From Corinectria fuckeliana (Eukaryota; Ascomycota; Sordariomycetes; Hypocreales; Nectriaceae), in the NCBI GenBank assembly GCA_019137255.1, contig WPDH01000272.1:124001-188000 (forward strand): 64,000 nt of DNA, in the 5' to 3' direction. Positions 45,947 through 58,200 of this stretch are shown in pieces. Each line of letters starts with the position of its first letter. Position 1 is the stretch's first letter. The notes beneath the pieces were generated by a model that had not been told where the DNA came from, did no database searches, and was given only the letters and a program-made list of their open reading frames with translations. Both the position numbers and the translations under genes were made by a program.

Positions 45947-46700
45947 CCGGTTCGGTCGTGGCTTCATCGGCATGTACGAGTAAATGTTGCACTTTACGTC
46001 CCAATAAGAGCTACGGCGCGAGGGGATCCAAGCATAGACGTCACGGAAATATCATGCGAGCCTGGCTTACTCACTTGGTTCGATTTGTTGATTCACGGTG
46101 ACTAACATGGTGCGTTGATTGTCTCGTAAACACACTTGTAAGCTAGGTTAGGGAGGGACCAGGCTTGTTAGAGCGATATTGTCGATTTTTGCCTTTACTG
46201 TGTGTGGGACACCTTACATGTAGACGTCTGGTCTACTTTCTCGTGAACAAGACTATTCTACTAGACTACGTAGACCTATGCTACGCTGTATCAAAAAGGG
46301 GAATAAAAAGCCTCTGTGGACGCCAAACAACCCACAATGGCTCTCCAACGTACCACTCGCAGCAACCATAGCTGCCCGATAGGGTATAAGGCCCCGGGAG
46401 TGCCCGTTGGGTTGCAGCCTGACTGACATGAGCTATTAGTTGCATAGATAGGCCTACCTAGTTCAAGCTTGGGGCCCAATGGGGGTCTGTGTCACCGTGA
46501 TCCGAGCTGGGAATACAAAAAGGAGAGAGAGAGAGTAAAATTCTGCTTTGCTTCGTAAGAGATTTCGAGTTCTCGCCATCGTTGAAAACCGTCCTGTTGA
46601 CAATGTGCTGCTAGCGACCCCCCTGCCCCGAACCGCCTTCTTTCTCTTAGTCTACGCCTCGACGTCAGCCCTTCCAACCCGTCTTGCTCGTACCCGTCGG
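45947..46700. other. Intergenic
   Basis: No gene seen. The MFS frame extends upstream to 46548 without a better start. Confidence 0.5.
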
Positions 46701-48305
46701 ATGGCCGTTCAGCCCGCTGGCAATCCCGATGAAGCGCTCCCGGGCACGAGGCGGCTCTTCGCCGACGGACGGGCAAGCAACGGCGGCGGCGGCGGCGGGG
46801 AAAAGCACGGCAGCGTCATCCTCGTGCCGCGGCCGACGCCGTCCCCCAACGACCCCCTGAACTGGTCCGTCGCGCGCAAGGCCTGGCACTCGCTCCTCGT
46901 CTGCTACGCCGTGGCGCTCACGGCGGCCACGTCCAACGTCGCGGGCGCGGCGGGCGCGGGCGTCCACGCGCAGTACGGCATCAGCTACGACGTCTTCAAC
47001 ACGGGCGCCGGCGTGCTGTTCGTCGCCATCGGCTACTGGACGCTGCTGAGCTCGCCGGCCGTGCACCTGTACGGCCGGCGCGTCTTGTACCTCGTCGGCG
47101 CCGCGTGGGGGCTCGTCGGCAACCTGTGGTTCGGCCGGCTGGCCAACAAGGCCGACGCCATCTGGTCGCAGCTCTTCGTCGGCGCCTCCGAGTCCGTGGC
47201 CGAGGCCGTCGTGCAGCTGTCGCTGCTGGACATCTGGTTCGAGCACCAGAACGGCACCTCGCTCGGCTTCTACACGCTGGCCACCTGCGTGGGCACCTAC
47301 GTCGGGCCCCTGGTCGGCGGCCATGTTGCGAGCAGCAGCCTCGGGTGGCGGTGGATTGGCTACCTGGGAGCCGTTGCGTCTGGGTTTACGCTGGTTCTGT
47401 TCCTCCTTGGCCTCGAGGAGACTGCCTTCCCGCGGAGCAGGTACCTCGGTCGGGAGCCCAGTGGCCAGGGGCATGCAGATGGTCACGCCGCAGACAACAC
47501 CAACGAAGATACCTTGTACTCGCAGCCCAAGACGTACTGGCAGCGCATCGCCCTCGTCACGCCGGCGCCCAACCTGCGCGGCCTGGGCCTGCGGCAGTAC
47601 GTCCACCGCCTCTGGCACACCATGGGCATCTTCACCTTCCCGGCCGTGTGGTACGCCGGGCTGCAATGGGGCATGCAGAACATCGCGCTGTCCTTCTACC
47701 TGACGGTGCAGGAGGACGACTGGGCGGGCCCGCCGTGGAACTACAGCGACGCGGCCGTCGGCAACATGAACCTGCCGTGCCTCGTCGGCAGCGTCGTGGG
47801 GTGCTTCTACGGGGGCTACTGCAGCGACGCGTTCGCGCTGTGGATGGCCCGCCGCAACGGGGGCGTCGTCGAGCCCGAGTTCCGCCTGTACCTGATGTTC
47901 CTCTGCGTCGCCGTCTTCCCGGCCGGCATGCTGCTCTTCGGCATCGGGTCGGCCCGGGGGTGGCGCGGGCCGGTGCCGTACCTCGGCCTGGGCTTCATCG
48001 GCTTCGGCTACGGGTGCGCCGGCGACCTGAGCATCACCTACCTCGCCGACAGCTACCCGGACATGGTGCTGGAGGGCATGGTGGGCGTTGCCGTCGTCAA
48101 CAACACGCTGGCCATGGTCTTTACCTTTGTCGCCAGCTACTGGCTCGACACTGGCCTCGAGGAGTGCTTCATCGAGCTGGCCGTCCTGAGCTTTGTTGTC
48201 CTGATGCTCACGCTGCCTATGATTTTCTTTGGGAGGCTGTATCGGCGCTGGACCAGGGACAGATATCTCAACTTTTTGCGCATCCGTGACGGCATGGACG
48301 AGTAG
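46701..48305 (+). CDS. MFS transporter (drug:H+ antiporter-like)
   Basis: 534 aa from the ATG at 46701 (MAVQPAGNPDEALPGTRRL); an upstream extension to 46548 is possible but looks like 5' leader. The motif DPLNWSVARKAWHSLL before TM1 is typical of fungal MFS proteins. There are twelve predicted membrane segments, a loop with HLYGRR (motif A-like, degenerate) after TM2, the ATCVGTYVGPLVGGHVAS region of TM5, and a central cytoplasmic loop (residues about 250-305) before the second half. The codon use is extremely GC-rich, so the opposite strand is also open for 612 codons; that frame is a shadow. Such carriers export toxins or take up small metabolites at the plasma membrane; the substrate cannot be told. 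Confidence 0.9.
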   Translation: MAVQPAGNPDEALPGTRRLFADGRASNGGGGGGEKHGSVILVPRPTPSPNDPLNWSVARKAWHSLLVCYAVALTAATSNVAGAAGAGVHAQYGISYDVFNTGAGVLFVAIGYWTLLSSPAVHLYGRRVLYLVGAAWGLVGNLWFGRLANKADAIWSQLFVGASESVAEAVVQLSLLDIWFEHQNGTSLGFYTLATCVGTYVGPLVGGHVASSSLGWRWIGYLGAVASGFTLVLFLLGLEETAFPRSRYLGREPSGQGHADGHAADNTNEDTLYSQPKTYWQRIALVTPAPNLRGLGLRQYVHRLWHTMGIFTFPAVWYAGLQWGMQNIALSFYLTVQEDDWAGPPWNYSDAAVGNMNLPCLVGSVVGCFYGGYCSDAFALWMARRNGGVVEPEFRLYLMFLCVAVFPAGMLLFGIGSARGWRGPVPYLGLGFIGFGYGCAGDLSITYLADSYPDMVLEGMVGVAVVNNTLAMVFTFVASYWLDTGLEECFIELAVLSFVVLMLTLPMIFFGRLYRRWTRDRYLNFLRIRDGMDE

Positions 48306-50218
48306 TTTGGGAGAGGGCCACAACATCAAGGGGACGTTTGCGACTGTCACACTTTTTTCTATTTTATACGCTGCCAATGGTATTAATAGTAGCTGATCTG
48401 ACATTGAACACGGGCCTAGAGATGCACAGTAGATGAACACACCAAGATTCAAGTATCTAAACCATGATGGAGAGTCCAAGGTGTTGCATTGCACACACGA
48501 CAAGTAATTTTCACGGAATCATCTTTTTAAGCCTAGTTGTAATCTCTTTTTCACCCTGACTCGGCTGTTTTTTGTATCAGGGAGTAGGCTGCAGCACCTT
48601 GCTCAGCCTAACCCGCAAAGCGTCACCGACTTGGCTCGGACTGGGAGAATTCCACACGCCTTTTGAGAAAAAGGCCTTCTCAGAGCTACAGGCTCAACGC
48701 GATGCAGAAAAGGCTGCAGAGGCCGAAGATCGGAGCAGTCCCGAGATGGAAACGGTCTGGGATTTATTCATAGGCTATCTCAGCTACTCTGCGAGTTGGA
48801 TTCCATGTTGAATATTGCTGCGGTGACTGCTGTCTTCTAGGCAGCAGGGAGCCCAGGGCAGTATGATGGTAGCTTCTACAACTACAAGTGGCTGTACCAA
48901 TGCTCCTGGACGGTCTGGATATCATCGCACTTGTTATCTTAGTTCAACAGTTTCTAATCTGCGGCAGCTATTAGCGTCCAACACATTACACATACAGATG
49001 TTCCTTGCACAAACCGCTTACTTGTTCACCCGAGCCGGTGACACCTGTACGAGTAGTTGCCATGGCCGTTAGTTGTTTGTGGACTTGTTAGGACTTCCTT
49101 GGCCCTTGTTAGCTACTGTGTGACAATAATAACTCGTCCACGCTACGAGTATGTGAATGCCGTGGACGGGACCGCCCGAAACTGTCCGAGCACCCCCGTC
49201 TTCAGTGGTCTTTGTGCGACGAGGAGCAGCATGTGCCGAAGGCGCGGGGGAAAGTCGATTCGATCACGGAGCGGGCGACTTAAATCGCAGGCCAGCGTCT
49301 GGTTCCGGCCCTGAGCGCCTTGGTCAAGCCGCTCTCTAGTCAAGCCGGTAGTTGGGACAACCACCAAGATGCTCTTTGTCAAGAGAACATGCTCCTGGCC
49401 ATGACGGTCGCCACGACTGCCGTCCTCCCCCGCGAGGCCGCCTCTGACTACGACCCTGGCGCCGGCTATGAAGTCATGGCTGATGTCATCTATCCCGACA
49501 GCTAAGCTGACAGCCGCGTCGATGGCTATTCTGACGGCAGCGCGACCACAATAGCTACGCTGGTGGTAGCACGACGGCTATTCTGAGAGTACCGTACGGA
49601 GTAAATACCAGGGTTACACATTAAGACATCTAGGCATTGATCCTCAGCGCGTTATATCTCCCCGCCTATAGTTAGAGTCAACGACAAACGCACAACGGGC
49701 GACGCAGCAGTGTAACCCGGAGAACGCTTGGCTCACTGGTGGCAAGCTGAAAACCCTTGATACGAGAGAAAGGTCTTTGCTTGGTACTATCAGATGTTTC
49801 GGAACTACGAACTCTTACTTCCGGGCCAATGCAGGTTTGTCTTTCTTGGCTCGCAATGCGCATTTCTTATTTACTCGACAACACCATTCGGGGATGACAC
49901 CATCTTCCGGTGAGGAAAGTGACTACTGGCCATCAGGGCTACACTTGAGATTCAAGTCTCTCCAGCCAAATGAATAATTGGTCACAAACTCTTGATGAAT
50001 CGGGGTTGTGAGTGCAACGGGCATAGCCATGGTGACTCAGGGATCCAGAAAGTAATGTAGTTTTCTCGCAGTTGATCATTACCTCGATGCATGATCCAAT
50101 AAATGACGGTTGCCAGCGTGTATCACACCCGATGTCGGTGTAGTGTTAGTTGGATACCACACTAGGTGAGGGTGTCATGTTCCATGCACGTCCTAGAAGG
50201 AAGATGCCAGATCCATGA
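48306..50218. other. Intergenic with a few short frames
   Basis: A short GC-rich frame at 49389-49505 begins like a secretion signal (MLLAMTVATTAVLPREAAS) and ends at a TAA. Beyond the stop the DNA repeats a GATGGCTATTCTGACGG-like unit (about 49521 and 49578), so it may be the relic of a repeat-containing secreted protein. Another frame at 48572-48811 is Glu/Ala-rich at its C-terminal half. Neither is convincing. Confidence 0.35.
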
Positions 50219-50227
50219 GTATATAAG
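50219..50227 (+). promoter_or_regulatory. TATA box of the toxin-like pseudogene
   Basis: GTATATAAG about 140 nt upstream of the ATG at 50366. Confidence 0.4.
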
Positions 50228-50365
50228 TCCGGGGGGATTTCTCGAATTATCGGCACACACAAATCAACCGTCTTGTCAATCAACCCTTTTGTGATTTCTT
50301 TCAGAGACCCTTTGTCATACCTTTTCCCCATCTTTGATCACTGTATCCATTCCAACAAGTTCAAA

Positions 50366-50971
50366 ATGGGTATCAAAATCAATACAGAGTTCCTCAACAA
50401 TCTGACCAGCAAGCTGCTTCAGGCCTCGCATGGCGGCCAACAGCTGGAAGTCGACGACCCCGACGAAGTTTGTCAATTTGCTTTTACAATCTTGGCGTTG
50501 GGCTGTGAACTCATCCCCTACATTAGAAGCAACCTGAGCGGCTTGATCACCCTTCTGGGTAGTGTGCTTTTCTCACCAAACGCAGTCGATAAGATCTAGG
50601 AGAAGCTACGCGAGCGCATTGAGAAAGTTGTTGACTCCAAGATTGAGGAAAATCAACTTGAGATTCTTAGAAGCAAAACTCGAGGCCTCCAGGACAGCAT
50701 AGACAACTACACCCAGTGCTTGACAAACTTTGAAGACTCGACAGGGGATGAGAAAGAAAAGGCGAGGGACGCTCTCAAATCGACTCACAATGCATTCCTA
50801 AGCGTGGTCAGGGCTGCAATTCCCGGGTTTCAGCTCGAACGCTTCGCGGTGGCCTCCCTCCCCTTGTTCGCCCTCGTGGCCAACATCCACCCTACGTGGC
50901 ATCTTGGTGGTTCGCTTCCGCTGTTATTTTGGGCAAGTTGTTCATGTATGAGAGGTGAATTGGTTTTCTAG
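50366..50971 (+). pseudogene. Truncated relic resembling the helical N-terminal domain of three-domain insecticidal toxins
   Basis: The ATG at 50366 follows a TATA box and leader. The frame encodes 77 codons, is stopped by TAG at 50597-50599, and then stays open in the same frame to 50971. The pattern resembles the first helices of the delta-endotoxin N-terminal (pore-forming helical bundle) domain. A hydrophobic helix lies at about codons 40-65. An amphipathic Lys/Glu-rich helix follows after the stop. A segment with SLPLFALVANIH lies near 50850-50890, the region where Cry-type proteins have their conserved helix. Resemblance ends near 50890. The other domains are absent. Similar single-domain proteins occur in some fungi, probably by transfer from bacteria. 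With a stop and a missing C-terminal part it should be non-functional. Confidence 0.5.
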
Positions 50972-51257
50972 TATAACCCTCGGCATTGGTCTTTTCCCAC
51001 GGGGTTTTCCCAATGCTCGTCACGCAAATGCGGTGGGGAATTGTTAGATACTCGGTGTCAAATATCTTACATCTGTTTCACCAACCATGATCTCAATGCG
51101 GCTAGAGATGTTGGTCTGGGGATCAATACCCCTACTATATTTTCCGACAGGCCCCTATTTCTAACTAGAGATTCAATTGCTGTCGCTCCTCCCACGACAT
51201 GTTCTACCCAAGACAATAAGGAATACAGACTATGAACTCCGCAACTCAGCCTGTCCT

Positions 51258-52470
51258 CTAAGCAGCATCAGTCGGCATCGTCCCGTTGAACGTGCCGTTG
51301 CCGCCACCGGGAGCTCCGCCGCTGGACGAAGAATGCCCTCCGTTCTCATCGATGTATCCAGCAACCGCGTAGTAGTTGTCGGTCGAATAGTCGGCCGATG
51401 CGTTGACGCCAATCTGGATCCACGCAAAGATGCCGTCCTGCAGGTCGTCGCCCAGGTACACAAAGTGCGGGAACGGATCGAAGGCCGCGTCGGCCTGGAG
51501 AACCGACCACGTGTCGTCGGCGTTGCTGGTGATGGTCTGGGTGTTGGTGTTGTACGGTGCCAGCTCCTCCACGGCGGACCGCAGCGTCTCGGGCCAGAAG
51601 AGCTGCCCGATGTGGGAGACGGGCGCGTCCCAGACCGAGATGGTGCCGTTGGGCATGACGGTCGCGTTGACGTGCGAGAGCAAATGCGTGTGCGTCGCGC
51701 GGCCCTCGTAGTGGCCCGGGAAGATGGTCTCAAACTGCGCCACGCCGTCGTGGTCCGTCAGCTGGATGCCGCGGAGGTACGTGCTGTTGACGCCGTCCTC
51801 GGCGTAGTTGCCCGAGATGCTGATGCCCGAGTAGATGCCCGTCGCGTTGCAGTTCCAGATGTCCACGGCCACGGCGGGGATGGCGGCGCAGGTGCTCACG
51901 TCGACGTACTGCACCTCGAGGAACAGGGGGACTCCGTCGCACCACTCCGACTCGATGACGTTGGAGCGCATGTACTCGCCGACCACGTAGTACGGGCCGA
52001 CGGTGACCTCTGGGGCGAGGATGCAGCTGGTGTTGGCGCCGAACACGTCCTCGAGCGGCGTGAAGGCGTTGAACGCGTCCGAGCCCGTCCTGTTGTGGTT
52101 GACGTCCTCCCAAGCCACCAGATCGTCCGAGTCCCGTCGGTACTTTTTCGCAGCTTCACACGCTCATGGTCAGCGACAAATACTCGGAGAATGAGGCAGT
52201 TAGCTCGCAAGGTCATTTACGCGTCTTGATCCCTGCTCTTTGGCGCAGCTCTTTGACCTTCTTGGCGCGACGCTCTACGGCCCGAGCCTTGAGCAGCTTT
52301 GCGCCGGCGCTGTCCGAGCACGAGGCGAGGGAGCGGCTTCCGACGGCTGCGGCGTTGTCGCGGGCCCGGAGTTCGCGCTTCATGTGCTCGTGGTTGTGCT
52401 GTTCGCCCGGGTGCGCTGTCGCAACGGAGAGGGCGAGGGCGCTGAGCGAAAGGAGGTCGAGTCTGACCAT
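51258..52470 (-). CDS. Secreted intradiol ring-cleavage dioxygenase-like protein
   Basis: Two exons, 52470-52221 and 52153-51258, with a 67-nt intron (GTAAAT...GCTGAC...GAAG). The protein is 381 aa. The signal peptide MVRLDLLSLSALALSVATA is followed by a His-rich stretch (HPGEQHNHEH). The intradiol core has the expected Fe(III) ligands: Tyr in GPYYVVGEY (138/139), Tyr232 in GHYEGR, and His238/His240 in THTH. The tail (last 25 residues) is Gly/Ser-rich (GGHSSSSGGAPGGG), perhaps a linker. Intradiol dioxygenases cleave catechols between the hydroxyls to muconates. Secreted fungal forms are thought to act on lignin-derived or plant phenolic catechols outside the cell. Several N-glycosylation sequons (NAT, NGT, NST) fit secretion. 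Appears intact. Confidence 0.92.
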
Positions 52471-53825
52471 GATGGGCGAGTGCGTTGGGTGAAGTGCGTG
52501 GTGCGAAGTGCTGTAACTGAATGAGAGTCGTTGTTCTGTGAGGGTCGAATTGATTGTTGATGGCGGTGATGATTCCTTTATACGCCTTGGGAGTTTCGAT
52601 GACTCGAAACAAGATCAACGAAACAAGACAAACAGACACGAAAGCCACGACACTGACATCTACACATCTACACATCCACGCGTTCTATCCACTTTCAGCC
52701 ACATGTAGGGCTATGGCCTCCACCATTGCACCAATCATTGTGGTATTGAACGTAATGCTTTGCGTGTCGTTGGCATCTTCTGTCGCCGACGCAGCCAACT
52801 TTCCCCAATGCCCCATCTATCCACCACTTCCCGGACCCTCCCCTATAGTTAGTTACACGCGGAGAGGCAAGGGCACAGGAGATCTCCGTCCTGGGATTGC
52901 ATTGCATTGCCCATCAAAGAAGCTTCCTAGGTCCTGGTCCCCCCGTGTCCCATAGGACAATTGGATTATAAGCGTAGTCCACGGGCCCAGCTGCCCGGGA
53001 TGTTGGCCGGAGCTATTTCCTCTTTCCACCACGAAAACGCCCGAAGCTGACGACGCCATCCCCACATATCTACCTGTAACATGGTCGTGACGCAAGCCGG
53101 GAAATACTTGATATGCCGGCGCACCGTGCGTGGCAGAGGCCTCGTGGCCAACTACCGGCTTCTAATTACAAAGTCCAAAGCCTAATAGTCATCAGCAGAA
53201 GCAGGGATATGGGCGGGATGTGGGGACGGCTTCAGCCACATAGTTGTTTCGTACTACACATTCATGCATAAGGAGGAGGGCAATTTTCACTGCCACCGTA
53301 AGCCTATTCCAGAGCGAGCGGTGGAAGGTTAGGTATTTGGCGAATCATAGGCCATGCTTCGTGTATTAGGTCTCGGTTCTGATGGCCTCTCCCGGACATG
53401 CTGGAAGACAACCTTGGTGGTGTGGTCTCATCAGATGCCGCTTGAGTATAATTACCCTAAAGTGTGCCATTCGTCGCCAAAGATCAAGCGCTAGCTGACG
53501 GCTTTCATAGTAAGATCACCTTGAAACAACTCCCAATGTCCCATTTAATCACATGTTCTTTCTACAGGCTCTCTACCTTCCACTGTCATTGCCAATCAGC
53601 CTCTCCCTCCCATCATTAATATCGTCCATGCCACGAAATGCGTCGGCGTCTGGGGCGATGGCACCGTAAGGGAGCTCGCAGCCCACTTCCCGGCTGCATG
53701 TATAATCTTGATTTGTACAAATTGGTCAAATTCAAGCGCATTTGCCTGTTGTGTACGGCTTGCAGTCAGTCCAGCCATCCCCATGTAAACATATCCCTCT
53801 TCTAGGGCTTCTACTAAATACCAAC
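52471..53825. other. Intergenic
   Basis: No supported gene. Short frames on both strands lack motifs. Confidence 0.5.
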
Positions 53826-55210
53826 TCATACGTTGACGGCCGCCTCCGTCTGCGGCTTCTGACCCATCCAGAAGTAATACTTCTCATAAGAATGGATATT
53901 AACGTCATGCAGGTTCTTTGTAGCCGCCGCCAAAAGGACTTCTATGTCATTTGGCTCCATGATCTGGCGGAAGGGCTTCGCAGCCATTGCTCCAAACATG
54001 TCACCCACTGCAGTTTTGCAGTACAGCCCAATAAGTCGCAGCTTCTTATCCTGTTGCTCGCAGCGTTAGCAATCATCTTCACGTCGGTCTGGTGATGCTT
54101 GCCCTTGCCCAGGTACCAATGGGAACTTTGAGTATTTTGCAGGTCACGTTGGTGAACCCGGCCTTCTCGAGAGGGCCGCGGAGGTTCTCTCCAGCCCGGA
54201 ACTTCATCCCGAAACTGCTCACAGCTATCTCGGCCGTGTCGAAGAACTTGGCCAGCGGTGCGTCTGGAGCCAAGGTGCCATCGTCACAGTTGGCACGAGC
54301 ATCCAGTTCCTGGATCTCGATCCAGCCACCGGGGGTCAGGTGTCTAGTTGCATATAATTAGTTATGGCCCAAGATCCGGGGAAGTTGCTCCGAGGCACGT
54401 TGAGACCCGCCAACATACTCATATGCCTGTCGGAGGACGTTGACCTCATCTTTTAGCCAGGGGCTGATGCAACGCATATGCACAAAGTCCCATCCATGAC
54501 CATGCATCCACTGGTCCTCAATGTCATCGACAATAAACGTCAAGTTGGGCGGAACCCATGAAGGCTGGATCGGACTGAGGTCCACGCCAACGACCGAAGC
54601 GCTGGGGTATTTGTCGGCGACTCCGGAGGTTTAGCTACTGAGGCTCCAAGTGACACAGAACCTCCAAAACTCACCGTCGACGGCCCATATTCCAGTCCCG
54701 GTGGCTAAGTCGATGATCTTCTGAGGGTTGTCTCCGATCGGAGCGAAGAATAATTTGCCACTGTGTTACACATGTCAGCAAGATGCAGCATCTACTCAGT
54801 CACGACAGAGGCTTACTTGGTAAGCTCAAGCATCATGGCGTGTTTCATATCATCACGGTTCTGCTCGGCATCGTCGTTTGGTATCGGATATCTGCATCGG
54901 CGTTAGGTCAAAGCATTCCCTCTACTAGTTCTTGAAAGTCTTACGTTCCATGACGGTACTGGTGATACTATTCTAAGATAAGCCCGGTCCTAGGATATGC
55001 GACTGCCGACCGCTTCAGGCGGAAATCTGTACTTACCCGCCTGCCGTTCTCAAACGCATGCTGGTATATGCTCGAGTTTAAGCTGGTAGATGTAGAGGGC
55101 AAAGAGTCGCCGTCATAATCGGATGTGGAAAATTCATCTTCCTCTTCGATGTGCTCTTCTGGCTCCATCGCCTCGATGGCGGGGGAAGCGAATACAGCTG
55201 CTTTGGACAT
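53826..55210 (-). CDS. LaeA-like SAM-dependent methyltransferase (TAM domain)
   Basis: Seven exons: 55210-55037, 54967-54945, 54891-54817, 54760-54675, 54620-54419, 54343-54103 and 54050-53826. All phases agree and give 341 aa. Exon 2 is only 23 nt. Intron 6 (54102-54051) uses a GC donor, AGG|GCAAGC, with a strong TTGCTAAC branch site. Spliced protein reads ENGRRYHQYRHGTYPIPNDD (start of the methyltransferase domain), motif I IIDLATGTGIWAVD at about 106-119, VVGVDLSPIQPSW, the CISPWLKD region, then EHLTPGGWIEIQE rebuilt across intron 5, and a C-terminal YYFWMGQKP. The acidic N-terminus (EEHIEEEDEF) is common in these proteins. LaeA-like enzymes include the global regulator of secondary metabolism and many cluster-associated relatives; which one this is cannot be told. 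Confidence 0.88.
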
Positions 55211-58200
55211 GTCAATATCGCAGCCTTGAACGATTGTGAAGAGGTCGAGATATGGAGAGCGGATGCGACGGAGCTGGTTGAGAGGTGAGTTTGGGTATCT
55301 ACTGACAACAACCCCGCAGGTGGAAAATGGCTCAAGTAATCAGTCAACTTTAGTGAGTGTCATGCGACATGCAGGGAACCACAGCAGGGATGTCTATTGG
55401 GCAGCCCAACTGGGGCTCTTCAAAGGTTCTGCTGATTTTGACCGCTACACCAGAACTAAGGGCCCTTGTTGTGTGATGATAGGGTGATAGTCTGGGCTAC
55501 GGTCGACTGTGTTACTTTTGACATATACTATGATTGACTGATAGCTCTGACCATGATACATCTGAAATAATCACGTAAAGGAAGGGATCTCATTCCTGGA
55601 GGGGACGCCCGTCGGATCCGGCCTATCCGGCTGATCTTGAACGGCTAGATAGACCCCGAAAGTCGATGCAATGCGACACCCTCCAGCTCAATTTCGGCGG
55701 CAAGACCATATCATGTACATCGACGCCCTGAAGGGACGGGAAAGGGGACTACGAAGCGTAATCGTGTACCAGAAAGAATGCGAGGCACCTTCTTAGTTGT
55801 AGACTGACAGTTTTGTATGTACATTAGCCTCCCTAATAGATGATTACTGAGCGTTAGTCGGCCATCCGTATTCAGAGCCGCTGCAGAGAAGTCGGTATTA
55901 ACCAGCTTCGCTTTGATCTAGTTTGAGTAGGTCACCATATGTATAGAAGCATCTCCCAAGAATGGTGGTGTTCGCATCCGTGAGTCCCTCACCATGGCCA
56001 TGAGCGCCTCGACTTGTTCTCTCGTTCCGTACTCCGATATGCACTGTGGAATGCAGGAGGAAACATAGCTGACGGGCTGGGCGAGGATCTCTCTCGCAGT
56101 GAGAGGCACCAGATAAAGCCGATCGCATTTGAGAGGTACTCGGTACTCGCTGGTAGGAGGTCCTTTGCTAAGACTGACTGGAGAGTAAGCGTTATACAGA
56201 AGGACGTTTGTTTCTGAATCCGACGGGAGACGTTCGATGGTCATGCACAGAGAACAGAGAACATCCTGGTAGATATTGAATGTGGCTCGTTCATCATGAT
56301 ATCAAGTTGTTGCTATGCTGGGGCCGAAACGGCTTGGGCTTCCATAGCCCCATCGTATTGGGACCAAGTGCAAGTGATGCAGTAGAACAGAGGATAATTT
56401 TGCTTGGTTGTTTAGACTTCCGGGCCGTCAAGGAACACGGGTATAACGGGAAGCGGTCCTGCCACTTACAAATGTGAATTTCTGGAGAGCATCGCCAAGT
56501 GGAACTGCTAGCAGGGGGGACATTGATTCAAGGTTGCATTGTTGAGGAGGCACATTAAAGCCGTGGAGTAAGAATCTTGGTCTCTGTCTCCGAGTACCAA
56601 GAGTACCCCGGAAATCTTCAAGTAATACTATGGACACAACAACCATTAAAGATCCCTCTCCCTACTTCGTAATCCATATGTTTCAAGCGAAGGCAAGACT
56701 TGACTTCTCTTCGCATTGTACACTTCGTCCGGATCGAGTCGAGGGATGAGAGACTGTATACCTTTCTTAATCGGACCGATGCGCCGAGTACCTGCTTTAC
56801 TCGGGTCACCTACAGAACCAGTACCGTTGGTCAAGGCCTCGGTCGACTTCATGTTGCTTCAAATCAACGTCAAACGGAAATGTTGCTAGACGTTCTATGG
56901 GATGCATCTTCTTGCCACCGCTACGATAGTTATGGGAGTCGTTGCTGCTCTCACATACTCTAGTTAGGGCTTACTGGAATCCTCTTCTTGGCAGATGAAA
57001 GTGTTGTTATTATCGGAACGTGTGGACTGCTTTTGGCATCGTTACCGACTGGTAGTTCGCTATCTTACCTTACTTTGTTGTGCGGAACTGAGAATGAATC
57101 GGCGACCGAAGAACGTCGTCATGGTAATCCTAGGCCTGGGTGCTCTTACACGTACCACCACGATTATGAGGGCGCCGTACCTCAGTACTATCTTGCATGA
57201 AAGACAAGAACTGTCTTAACACTTCTTTTGATTCTATGACCCTGACATCTCTTAGACTAACGGGCATATCTCCTGGTGGTGCCAGCTGGAGAGTGATATT
57301 GCCATTACAGCTGCTTCCTTCCCATCTCTCCGAAAATCCTTCAAGAAATGCTTCGAACGCAGTCGCGATACTTCCACTGGTCATTCCAAAGGAAACACAT
57401 ATGGAGCACGTTCGTAATATTGGAGGAAGACACATGCGTATTAGCGGGACACAGCTAGACAATCTTACTCCCACTAGAAAGGGGCCCATGTCCGTGAACA
57501 TCGGTGGAGGGAATTGGTGACGGTTAGAGGATGAGACGTCCAGCTCCTGGGGCATAATAGCGAGTACAGATGTGTATATGGAGATGGGCAGCATCAGTGA
57601 CAGTGCGAGAAGCCAACATCTCCAATTGGAAGGGTCAAGCTGAGGTTTCCAGAAACCATAGCTTAGACCGTTACAGCCATAGCAACTGTAGAGTCTTGAT
57701 GCACATGGAACTGGGGAATGTACTCGTGGGAAGTTGCCAGATTTGAGGCTGCTGCTAGGGTGAAGTGTTGCATGCAATTGCGTTCATTCATACTACTTTC
57801 ACTGTTCAAAGGGGTTGTGACTATCGGCGTACTCTTTGCCTCGCCGTTTGCCGACTACGCGCCGGACTCGTTCAATAATATCTGCACACGGATTAGAGAA
57901 GGCAACCAGCCACCGAGCCATCACAGTAGCCGCCAATCGCTTTCAATACTTTGTATGGATTGTCAAAGCTGAGGCTGGGCGTTTCTCTTAGCTGTTTAGC
58001 TCCCGTACGCCCAGGGTTAAGGTGCCCTTTGGTTAGGACAAAGTACAACATTGCCCATGTCGATAGGGAGACAATTGAGATTTGCCGCCGCTGGATCCCG
58101 AGCTGCATTTTCGTGCTATAGCTCAATGGATTCAGCCTGATCCACATTGGCCTCTTCGGAAGCAATGTGCATTGGTTGCTCAGCCTGGTCGTTCAACATT

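Noticed and set aside
46665..48503. 612-codon minus-strand open frame
   Set aside because: It is antisense to the MFS gene. Its composition (Ala/Gly/Arg/Pro-rich, no membrane or domain pattern) is what a GC-rich third-position gene produces on the opposite strand.
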